This document shows positions 1-5,222 of a stretch of DNA of 5,222 nucleotides, piece after piece; the first letter of the stretch is position 1; the number at the start of each line of letters is the position of its first letter. Under the pieces are notes generated by a model that saw only the letters and a program-made list of their open reading frames with translations, did not search any database and had not been told where the DNA came from. The translations under genes were made by a program, and so were the position numbers. Origin of the DNA: Akkermansiaceae bacterium (GTDB lineage Bacteria; Verrucomicrobiota; Verrucomicrobiia; Verrucomicrobiales; Akkermansiaceae); contig JALOTR010000271.1 of the NCBI GenBank assembly GCA_025457805.1, positions 1-5,222 on the forward strand, given 5' to 3'.

Positions 1-953
1 TGAATGTGCCAAGCGGCGATGGAGAGGTCGCCGCCGCGGGTGCCATAGGTGTCATAGGAATAATCCCAACCACCGGATTTGGGGTGTTGATTGTCGATGA
101 TGAACTGGCCGGCCTTCTGGGTCACTTCGTAGAGATTGGGCACATTGATTTCGCCTTGTTTGCAGAAGGTGGCTGCTTCCGCGAGGGCGTAGGTGGCGAT
201 GGAATGTTCGTAGGGCCAGTGTTTCTCCGCCGGGTTGGTGGTCAGTTTGCCCTCGGTCTTCATGCCGATGTTGATCAGATAAGTCATGGCGCGAAGAACG
301 GTGTCGCCATAGTCCTTGGAAAGCGGAGTTTCGCAGTGGCCGAGATATGCCAGCAACGCGAGGCCAGTCATGGCGGTCTTGTTCGATCCGGTCCAGGAAC
401 CATCAGCGCTCTGAGTCGCCTTGAGCCAGTTGAGAGCCTTCACCACGGCTTCTTCGCATTCGGGAGTGCCACCTGTCTCCTGAAGACGGGCGAGACGATC
501 CTCTTTGGAACAGCGCTTTTTCATGCTGGCCGGAACATTGCCGAATCCGCCGCCAGCACCGTCGCCATCGCCCCAGCCGTTGCCGAAGTCATTGCCATCC
601 CCGAAATCCATGGAAGGCGTGCTGATGTCCACATCCGGCACCGGAACGGCGGTGGGAGATGCGGTGTTGGCGGTGATCACCTTGGCCATCGATGATGATG
701 GAGAGGAAGGCTTGCGATCCATGCTTGTCTGCACCTTGCGCTCTTCCAACTGGGTGTCTTCCGTGACGCTGGATTCGTAAGTGACGATCGTCGGGGTTTC
801 CTTGACGAGGGTGGGAAGGAGGAAAACTCCCAGCAAGAGAGCGATTAGAATCACCGTCAACAGGGCGATCACCATCGACGAGATCGTGGAATTCCGGCGC
901 TGGGCCTGGAGTTTCGCGAGCGCTTCAGGACTGAGTTGGGCGTGGATGCTCAT
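1..953 (-). CDS. Membrane-anchored prenyltransferase/squalene-cyclase-type repeat protein (C-terminus beyond window)
   Basis: Reading the minus strand from the ATG at 953 gives 317 open codons that run off the window start, so the C-terminus is missing. An in-frame TAA at 977-975, seven codons upstream, makes this the only sensible ATG; no Shine-Dalgarno is visible. Residues 1-24 are short, polar and cytoplasmic-looking. Residues 25-50 form one strong transmembrane helix (SSMVIALLTVILIALLLGVF). Residues 51-115 are a Pro/Ser/Thr-rich extracytoplasmic linker, and 116-138 are a Gly/Asp tract (DFGDGNDFGNGWGDGDG). From about 142 an alpha/alpha-toroid domain begins: KKRCSKEDR, GGTPECEEAV, then WLKATQSADGSW (QxxDGSW at 181-187), a repeat hallmark of squalene cyclases and prenyltransferases, and a second repeat at NQHPKSGGWDY (288-298). 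The catalytic DxDD motif of squalene-hopene cyclases is not in the visible part, so enzymatic activity cannot be claimed. Verrucomicrobia and Planctomycetes carry many such proteins of unknown role. It is divergent from the pseudopilin gene. The fold call is firm; function is unknown. Confidence 0.85.
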   Translation of the reverse strand, partial: MSIHAQLSPEALAKLQAQRRNSTISSMVIALLTVILIALLLGVFLLPTLVKETPTIVTYESSVTEDTQLEERKVQTSMDRKPSSPSSSMAKVITANTASPTAVPVPDVDISTPSMDFGDGNDFGNGWGDGDGAGGGFGNVPASMKKRCSKEDRLARLQETGGTPECEEAVVKALNWLKATQSADGSWTGSNKTAMTGLALLAYLGHCETPLSKDYGDTVLRAMTYLINIGMKTEGKLTTNPAEKHWPYEHSIATYALAEAATFCKQGEINVPNLYEVTQKAGQFIIDNQHPKSGGWDYSYDTYGTRGGDLSIAAWHI

Positions 954-1149
954 GGTTTTTTCGGATGCGGGAGATTAACTGTCTGTTTCCCGCATGCCAG
1001 TAGAAAATCCGGATTCATGAGGGAATAGGGCGATTCGTGCCTAGAACGAACTTCCCGGATCAATCTTAGGAGAAAAGTTCGATTTTTTTCCGGGTGCTTG
1101 CGAAAATAAGAACAACCATGTTTGGCGGAGCAGACATTTCCGGATTACC
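954..1149. promoter_or_regulatory. Divergent intergenic control region between the toroid protein and the pseudopilin
   Basis: This 196-bp gap separates two genes transcribed away from each other, so both promoters should lie here; that is inferred from orientation, since I find no convincing -35/-10 pair. It is visibly more AT-rich than the flanking genes and contains a T7 run at 1083-1089. The 8-mer TCCGGATT occurs twice (1008-1015 and 1139-1146), with a related CCCGGAT at 1054-1060. A 5-bp inverted repeat TTCGT/ACGAA sits at 1034-1038 and 1046-1050. An 11-codon reading frame (1118-1153) ends at the pseudopilin start. No tRNA, riboswitch or terminator hairpin is recognisable. Confidence 0.45.
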
Positions 1150-1872
1150 ATGAAATCCATGAAACCCATTTTTCAAGCGATGAAGGGTCATCATTTTCGC
1201 CGTTCGGGCTTCACCCTGGTTGAGCTGCTGGTGGTCATTCTGATCATCGCCGTGCTGGCAGTGCTGGTGACCGCCGGGGCGAACCGCTTCATTGAAAACA
1301 GCCGGAAAGTGAAGGCGATGGCGCAGTTTCGCGACTTCCAGGTCGGGATGACTCTCTTTGAAGGGGATTACCAGAAACCGCCGATTCCCAAATCCAAACG
1401 CGACACGGGATGGGACACGATTTACGGCGACCCCGGTGGGAACTACACCACGCAGTTTCTAGTTTCCGCCTTGGCGGGTGAGGACAAGGATTTCCCTTAC
1501 AAGGGCGAGAATTTCTCTTCGAGGGACGTCAATCCTCGGAACGAATCCTACATGACCTTCCCCTTCTCGGCTGATAAAAAGAACGGAGTCGGACCGGATG
1601 GCAGGCTTTACGATCCTTGGGGCGGAGAGGTCATCGTGGCCATCAATGGATTCCTGGGCGCTTGGGCTCCCTCTGGCCTATCGGATTTCAACAACGGCCA
1701 GAACGATCGCCGCCTCCACACTTGGGGCCTCGCCGAATACAAGGAAACCAAACCGAAGGATCAATCCTACGTGTTCTGGTCCTATGGCAAGGACAAGAAA
1801 AAGGGCAAGAAAGCTCCCAACAACCAGACGGTGGTGCCTCTTCAGGGATCGGACGATGTGATTTCCTGGTGA
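1150..1872 (+). CDS. GspG-like type II secretion/type IV pilus-type pseudopilin
   Basis: The 240-residue product begins with a class III (prepilin) signal. A basic leader ends at Gly20, followed by FTLVELLVVILIIAVLAVLV, with Phe21 at +1 and Glu25 at +5. Prepilin peptidase should cut after Gly20 and methylate Phe21; residues 21-43 form the inner-membrane and assembly helix. The C-terminal half matches the GspG (major pseudopilin) pattern: DPWG at 155-158, FWSYGKDKKKGK at 209-220, and a terminal DDVISW equivalent to the usual D-I-x-S-W ending. The mature chain of about 220 residues is longer than a typical GspG of roughly 130-140. The extra sequence lies mainly between residues 75 and 150 and is Gly/Asp/Asn/Lys-rich, with a further Lys-rich stretch near 214-221. 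No other secretion genes adjoin it, so the assembly machine must be encoded elsewhere. ATGs at codons 4 and 11 are possible starts; codon 11 would give a more ordinary 10-residue leader, and no start has a good Shine-Dalgarno. The class is certain; the filament it joins is unknown. Confidence 0.92.
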   Translation: MKSMKPIFQAMKGHHFRRSGFTLVELLVVILIIAVLAVLVTAGANRFIENSRKVKAMAQFRDFQVGMTLFEGDYQKPPIPKSKRDTGWDTIYGDPGGNYTTQFLVSALAGEDKDFPYKGENFSSRDVNPRNESYMTFPFSADKKNGVGPDGRLYDPWGGEVIVAINGFLGAWAPSGLSDFNNGQNDRRLHTWGLAEYKETKPKDQSYVFWSYGKDKKKGKKAPNNQTVVPLQGSDDVISW

Positions 1873-1875
1873 ATT

Positions 1876-2400
1876 TCAACCGAGTTTCGGGAAACTCTCC
1901 AGAATCCCTTCGCAGCCGTCTTCGAGGAGTTCGATGACGTGGTCGAAACCGCGTTGGCCGCCGTAGTAGGGATCCGGCACGCGGGGATCGTCGTGATGGC
2001 GGCAGAAGCTGACGAATGGCTGGATTTTCGAGTGATGGAGCTTGGCGGGATCCAGGTTGCGGACGTCGGAAAGATTCGTTTCGTCCATGGTGACGATGAG
2101 ATCGAAGTAATCGAGGTCCTGTTTGCGGATTTGGCGGGCGCAGCCCTCGGAAGGGATATTCTTGCGGCGAAGGGCGTCTGCCATGCGAGCGTCCGGTGCG
2201 GATCCGCGGTGGTGGCCGATGGTGCCGGCAGAATCAATTTCAAATTCCGCGGCCCTGCCAGCGAGGGTGGCCTTCATGCGCAGCACGTTCTCCGCAGCAG
2301 GCGAGCGGCAGATGTTTCCGAGACACACGAAGAGCACGCGATGAATGGAGCGGGGGGAATTCACGGGCGGGGTGATCGGTCCAATTCGCTTTGCAGACAA
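1876..2400 (-). CDS. Low-molecular-weight protein tyrosine phosphatase
   Basis: This is a 174-residue cytoplasmic phosphatase of the LMW-PTP family, which hydrolyses phosphotyrosine through a cysteinyl-phosphate intermediate. The P-loop is VCLGNICRSP, with nucleophile Cys26 and Arg32 (C-x5-R). Cys31 is the second P-loop cysteine that in relatives can form a protective disulfide. DSAGT lies at 56-60, MDETN at 105-109, and the general-acid loop is DPYYGG with Asp143. GFDHVIELLEDGCEGIL near the C-terminus is typical of the family. All catalytic residues are present. In many bacteria such enzymes act on tyrosine kinases controlling exopolysaccharide export, but no kinase or polysaccharide gene is in view. 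It lacks the arrangement expected of arsenate-reductase (ArsC) relatives. No ATG lies between the upstream in-frame TGA and the P-loop. I chose TTG at 2400 because GGAA precedes it by five bases; GTG at 2364 is the alternative and would remove a 12-residue Pro-rich extension. Its stop lies 3 bp from that of the convergent pseudopilin gene. Confidence 0.95.
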   Translation of the reverse strand: MSAKRIGPITPPVNSPRSIHRVLFVCLGNICRSPAAENVLRMKATLAGRAAEFEIDSAGTIGHHRGSAPDARMADALRRKNIPSEGCARQIRKQDLDYFDLIVTMDETNLSDVRNLDPAKLHHSKIQPFVSFCRHHDDPRVPDPYYGGQRGFDHVIELLEDGCEGILESFPKLG

Positions 2401-2407
2401 TCGAATT
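2383..2407 (-). repeat. Inverted repeat enclosing the phosphatase start codon
   Basis: A perfect 6-bp inverted repeat, AATTCG (2383-2388) and CGAATT (2402-2407), is separated by 13 bases. In the minus-strand transcript the proposed TTG start falls in the loop, and one arm overlaps the GGAA that would serve as its Shine-Dalgarno. Four of the six pairs are A-U, so the hairpin would be weak; it could equally be a protein-binding site or chance. The match itself is certain; any role is speculative. Confidence 0.3.
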
Positions 2408-2507
2408 CCGACACGCGATCAAGTGGGATTGGTGATGGGAAACATGAGCTTCGATTATAAGAAGATTGGGATTCGCACGGCCAATCGGATCGTCATAGGC
2501 TCCGCCC
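2401..2507. promoter_or_regulatory. Divergent intergenic control region between the phosphatase and MMPL genes
   Basis: This 107-bp gap lies between two divergent starts and should hold promoters for both. A TATAAG hexamer at 2456-2461 could be a -10 element for the MMPL gene, about 46 bases upstream of its ATG, but no -35 sits at proper spacing. AGG at about 10 bases before the MMPL ATG is a weak ribosome-binding candidate. On the phosphatase side, GGAA lies five bases before the TTG and overlaps one arm of an AATTCG/CGAATT inverted repeat (2383-2388 and 2402-2407). Promoter placement here is inference from gene orientation. Confidence 0.4.
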
Positions 2508-4886
2508 ATGACGCGGCGCGCGGTATGGACGGCATTGTTGGCAATCGGGGTGGTCGTGGCCGCCTTCGGGGTGGGGCGGCTCAAGTTGGACCCGGATCCG
2601 TTGGGCATGTTATCGGGGGAAATGCCGGAAGTGCGGGGTTTGAGGGCATTTCACAAGGTTTTTGCGAGGGAAAACGAGCTGGTGCTTCTCATCGAGGGCG
2701 GCGTGGAGGATGAGGGATTGATGGCGGAAAAGGCGCAATCGCTTTCCGAGCATTTGCTGGAAGCCGGGGTGGCGGGGCGCGCCCGATGGCAGCCACAATG
2801 GATGGAGCAGGGTGGGGGAATGGCCGATGTGCTGGCTTATTTGTGGCTGAATGGCCCCAACGATGTGGTGCGGGAGCGCGCGGAAGCATTCTCGGCGGAG
2901 AAATCGAAGGCCACGCTCCAGGAAGCGCTGGCAAAGGTGGCGACCGCGATGGAAGGCACGGACTTGTTGATGCGCGCCCATGATCCGCTGGGTTTTCTGG
3001 ATCATCCTTCGCTGGCCCCCCTGATCGACGGTGCGGGGGAGGATGGAGCCGGATTCGAGAGCCCGGACGGCCATGGCCACATCGTGATGATCGAGGCACC
3101 GAAAGGCCTCAAGGGATACCGCGAGTCCGGCGAGTGGCTGAAGAACCTGCGCAGCGAAGTGGAAGAGTGGAAAACGGCCGAAGGCGGCGGGGTGAAAGTT
3201 CACATGACGGGCGAGCCGGTCTTCGCTGCCGAGATCGGCGGGGCGATGGAAGAAGACATGAAGGGCACGGTGGGCATCACGTCCTTGCTGATCGGTTTGT
3301 TGTTTTGGTGGATGCAGCGGAAGCTGGTCCTTGCGGGGGGCTTGAGTTTGGTGATCGGGCTCGTGTTCCTTACCTCACTGGGAATGGCCGGGTGGATCTT
3401 TGGGGAGCTGAGCATCATGGCGGCGGGGTTTGCGGCCATTTTGATCGGGCTCACGGTGGATTACGGCGTGCTGATTTGTCAGGAAGCCAAGCACACTGGG
3501 AGAAATCGCGATCTTTTATGGAAATCGACAGCGGCATCGGTGTTCTGGGCTGCCTTGACGACGGCGGTGGTGTTTTTTGCGCTGAATCGCAGCGGGCTTC
3601 CGGGGATCGCGCAATTGGGCACCATGGTGGCTTGTGGAATCATGGCGGGGGCGGCCCTGATGTTGGGATTTTATCTCCCCTTTGTCGCCAAGGTCGGAGC
3701 TAAACTGCCACCGGTGAAGCCCGGCGGGAAAGTGCCTATTCCCACGCCCCGGGTGGCGGGATGGGTGGCGGGTGGGCTTGCCTTGGTGGCGACGGGCATC
3801 GTGATTTGGAAGGGTCTGCCGCAGGTGACCTTCGATGCAGCGATGATGCGCCCGCGAAACAGTGAGGCGATGGCGGCATTTTCCAAAGTGCAGGAAATGT
3901 TTCCGCGCATGGGGGATCACTCGGTGCGGCTGATGGTGGAGGCACCGGATTCGGAGACGATGGAAGAGCGCTTGGAAAATGCGGCACGCCTGATCGCGGA
4001 GAATACATTAGCGGAATCGTCAGTCCTGCCCGCAGATTGGTGGCCGAACGAGGAGCGGCAGAAGGCCAATCGCGAGCTGCTGACGCGCTGGGTGGCGGAT
4101 CGATCCCGCTTGATGGCGGAAGCGGAGGCAACGGGTTTCACCCAGGAAGGCATGGCCATGGGTGGCGCGGTTTTGGAGGCGATGGCCGGTTTGCTCGATC
4201 AACCGTCGAAAGCTGCGGTGTTTCCCCAATCCGAGGCGGCGCAGGAAATCATGCGGATGTTCGTCGTCAAGAATCCCGACGGAAGCGGAACGGTGGCGGG
4301 CATCGTGCACCCCAAGCCCGGCTTGCAGATGGAAGGAAAGGACGCGATCCATTTCCAGCGGATGAGTGCGGATGGGATATCGCCTGCGAGTTGGGAGCTG
4401 CTGGGGCCGGCGGTGGGACCCTTGGTGCGCAAGGACATCACGCATGTGTTTCTGCCGATGGCAGTCCTGATGGTGGTGATGCTGGGTTGGATTTTCCGCT
4501 CCGCCAGGGAGGTGCTGGCTTGCATCGCGATGATGGCGCTCAGCGGGATGATCCTGCTTGCGATGATGGCGCTGCTGGGCATGGGCTGGAATTTCCTCAA
4601 CATCGCCGCCACTCCGCTGCTGCTGGGCACGGGAATCGACTATGGAATCCACGTGGGGCTCGCGTTGAAACGCAATGGGGGAGATCTCCGCGCGATGTGG
4701 CAGGGCACCGGGAAGGCGGTCCTGTTTTGTGGCGCTTCCACGGCGATTGGATTCGGCTCGCTGATTTTTGCCTCGAATGAAGCCATGGCCAGCCTTGGTG
4801 CGGTGGCCGTGATCGGCATTCTCGCCAGCATGGCCGTGGCGGTATTCCTCCTTCCCTCGTGCTTCCTGAGGAAATCCGGGGACTGA
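2508..4886 (+). CDS. MMPL-family RND-superfamily transporter
   Basis: This 792-residue inner-membrane protein has the two-fold RND layout. One transmembrane helix (residues 7-24) precedes a large extracytoplasmic domain (about 25-253) and five helices (about 254-397). A helix at 415-433 then precedes a second domain (about 434-643) and five more helices (about 644-785), about twelve in all. The fourth helix of each half carries the MMPL Gly-x3-Asp-Tyr motif: GLTVDYG with Asp318 and GTGIDYG with Asp711, the expected proton-relay residues. MMPL proteins export lipids or other hydrophobic molecules using the proton gradient; relatives include mycobacterial MmpL and the hopanoid exporter HpnN. 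The substrate here is unknown, and no hopanoid biosynthesis gene is in view. The ATG at 2508 directly precedes the first helix (MTRRAVWTALL) and is a good start. Helix nine contains a near-exact 11-residue duplication and the region is very Met-rich. The gene is divergent from the phosphatase, and nuoB follows 66 bp downstream on the same strand without an obvious terminator. Confidence 0.93.
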   Translation: MTRRAVWTALLAIGVVVAAFGVGRLKLDPDPLGMLSGEMPEVRGLRAFHKVFARENELVLLIEGGVEDEGLMAEKAQSLSEHLLEAGVAGRARWQPQWMEQGGGMADVLAYLWLNGPNDVVRERAEAFSAEKSKATLQEALAKVATAMEGTDLLMRAHDPLGFLDHPSLAPLIDGAGEDGAGFESPDGHGHIVMIEAPKGLKGYRESGEWLKNLRSEVEEWKTAEGGGVKVHMTGEPVFAAEIGGAMEEDMKGTVGITSLLIGLLFWWMQRKLVLAGGLSLVIGLVFLTSLGMAGWIFGELSIMAAGFAAILIGLTVDYGVLICQEAKHTGRNRDLLWKSTAASVFWAALTTAVVFFALNRSGLPGIAQLGTMVACGIMAGAALMLGFYLPFVAKVGAKLPPVKPGGKVPIPTPRVAGWVAGGLALVATGIVIWKGLPQVTFDAAMMRPRNSEAMAAFSKVQEMFPRMGDHSVRLMVEAPDSETMEERLENAARLIAENTLAESSVLPADWWPNEERQKANRELLTRWVADRSRLMAEAEATGFTQEGMAMGGAVLEAMAGLLDQPSKAAVFPQSEAAQEIMRMFVVKNPDGSGTVAGIVHPKPGLQMEGKDAIHFQRMSADGISPASWELLGPAVGPLVRKDITHVFLPMAVLMVVMLGWIFRSAREVLACIAMMALSGMILLAMMALLGMGWNFLNIAATPLLLGTGIDYGIHVGLALKRNGGDLRAMWQGTGKAVLFCGASTAIGFGSLIFASNEAMASLGAVAVIGILASMAVAVFLLPSCFLRKSGD

Positions 4887-4905
4887 TCTTTTTTGCACAA
4901 TCGGC

Positions 4906-4929
4906 TTGAGAGGTGCTGGTTGAGGGGTG
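4906..4929 (+). repeat. Tandem direct 10-mer repeat upstream of nuoB
   Basis: TTGAGAGGTG (4906-4915) and TTGAGGGGTG (4920-4929) differ at one base and repeat with a 14-bp period in the short gap before nuoB. The second copy is part of a purine-rich tract (GAGGGGTGAGAG) that resembles a Shine-Dalgarno but lies about 20 bases from the nuoB ATG, too far for normal use. It may be an operator, part of a promoter, or chance in a purine-biased stretch. Confidence 0.3.
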
Positions 4930-4952
4930 AGAGTCCGCCGCCCCAACAAACC

Positions 4953-5222
4953 ATGGTCAGCCCTTCTACCAACACCCTGCACACGGCCTACGATTCCAAG
5001 ATCGAGGGCAACGTGATCGTCACCCGCGTGGATGCCGCCATCAACTGGATGCGGAAAAACTCCCTCTGGCCGATGCCCATGGGCTTGGCCTGCTGTGCGA
5101 TCGAGCTGATGGCGACCGCTTCGAGTCGTTTCGACATCTCGCGTTTCGGCATGGAAGTGATGCGCTTTTCCCCGCGGCAGAGCGATGTGTTGATCGTTTC
5201 CGGAACGGTGACCTACAAAATG
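4953..5222 (+). CDS. nuoB: NADH-quinone oxidoreductase subunit B (N-terminal half; continues past window)
   Basis: The frame from the ATG at 4953 is open for 90 codons to the window end. NuoB is the peripheral-arm subunit of respiratory complex I that binds the terminal 4Fe-4S cluster N2, which passes electrons to quinone. The visible sequence matches the family closely: [20 protein letters not shown], with the adjacent cluster ligands Cys47 and Cys48, then [20 protein letters not shown] (60-78) and [10 protein letters not shown] (81-90). The other two cluster cysteines and the conserved Gly-Cys-Pro-Pro region lie downstream, outside the window. The N-terminus has about 20 residues before the conserved core, ordinary for the family. 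No usable Shine-Dalgarno precedes the ATG; a purine tract lies too far upstream. The usual upstream partner nuoA is absent: the preceding gene is the MMPL transporter, 66 bp away. The rest of a nuo operon presumably follows, which cannot be seen here. Confidence 0.97.
   Translation, partial: MVSPSTNTLHTAYDSKIEGNVIVTRVDAAINWMRKNSLWPMPMGLACCAIELMATASSRFDISRFGMEVMRFSPRQSDVLIVSGTVTYKM

Noticed and set aside
6..695. Plus-strand open frame of 229 codons starting at GTG
   Set aside because: It is antisense to the toroid protein, which has recognisable repeats and a transmembrane helix. The plus-strand product shows no family motif and is a by-product of GC-rich codon usage.
1098..1126. TTGCGA as a -35 element for the pseudopilin
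   Set aside because: At the normal 17-bp spacing the -10 position reads TTTGGC, which does not resemble a -10 hexamer.
1876..2400. Phosphatase as an arsenate reductase of the ArsC type
   Set aside because: The protein has the DPYYGG general-acid loop and family C-terminus of tyrosine phosphatases. No ars gene is nearby.
1939..2713. Plus-strand frames at 1939-2460 and 2345-2713
   Set aside because: The first is antisense to the phosphatase and the second overlaps the MMPL start region. Neither has a recognisable motif.
3134..4780. Plus-strand frames at 3134-3703 and 4037-4780 inside the MMPL gene
   Set aside because: Both are out-of-frame shadows; the MMPL frame alone carries the Gly-x3-Asp-Tyr motifs and a regular helix pattern through the same region.
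1..4886. A hopanoid locus made of the cyclase-like gene and an HpnN-type MMPL exporter
   Set aside because: The cyclase-like protein has a membrane anchor and linker with no visible DxDD motif. The two genes are 1.5 kb apart in opposite orientation with unrelated genes between, and no hpn gene is present.
4860..4900. Rho-independent terminator after the MMPL stop
   Set aside because: A T6 run (4889-4894) is present, but the only nearby palindrome (TTCCTGAGGAA, inside the gene end) has a one-base loop and does not abut the T-run.
4020..4982. Minus-strand open frame of 320 codons opposite the MMPL gene
   Set aside because: Its product is rich in His, Arg, Gln and Pro with no domain, typical of an antisense shadow. 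The plus strand encodes a clear transporter, and the frame also runs across the nuoB start.

Overview
The window is GC-rich and densely coding, with no mobile element, RNA gene, CRISPR array or identifiable phage gene. I read five protein genes; the first and last run off the ends. Three features together suggest Verrucomicrobiota, perhaps a Luteolibacter-like Verrucomicrobiales member: a membrane-anchored terpenoid-cyclase-toroid protein with a verrucomicrobial-looking KRC...GGTPECE...QSADGSW signature, a stand-alone GspG-like pseudopilin, and mostly weak or absent Shine-Dalgarno sequences. This placement rests on gene style and memory of the group, not on a database comparison.

Layout: (1) 1-953, minus strand, is a membrane-anchored protein with squalene-cyclase/prenyltransferase-type repeats, cut at its C-terminus. 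(2) 954-1149 is a divergent control region. (3) 1150-1872, plus strand, is a type II secretion/type IV pilus-like major pseudopilin. It ends 3 bp from the convergent stop of (4) 1876-2400, minus strand, a low-molecular-weight protein tyrosine phosphatase with a non-ATG start. (5) 2401-2507 is a second divergent control region. (6) 2508-4886, plus strand, is a 792-residue MMPL/RND-superfamily transporter. (7) 4887-4952 is a short gap with a tandem 10-mer repeat. (8) 4953 to the window end, plus strand, is the first 90 codons of nuoB, a complex I subunit carrying the tandem Cys pair of cluster N2.

The genes do not form one obvious pathway. The orientations (-, +, -, +, +) imply at least two divergent promoter regions, one convergent junction, and a possible co-directional MMPL-nuoB unit. 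The cell-envelope theme is real but loose: an inner-membrane-anchored toroid protein, a pseudopilin and a lipid-type RND exporter. I see no convincing new defence or mobile system. The points most worth a second look are the TonB-like layout of the toroid protein, nuoB without nuoA upstream, the 11-codon reading frame whose stop overlaps the pseudopilin start, and a small inverted repeat that puts the phosphatase start codon in a loop.
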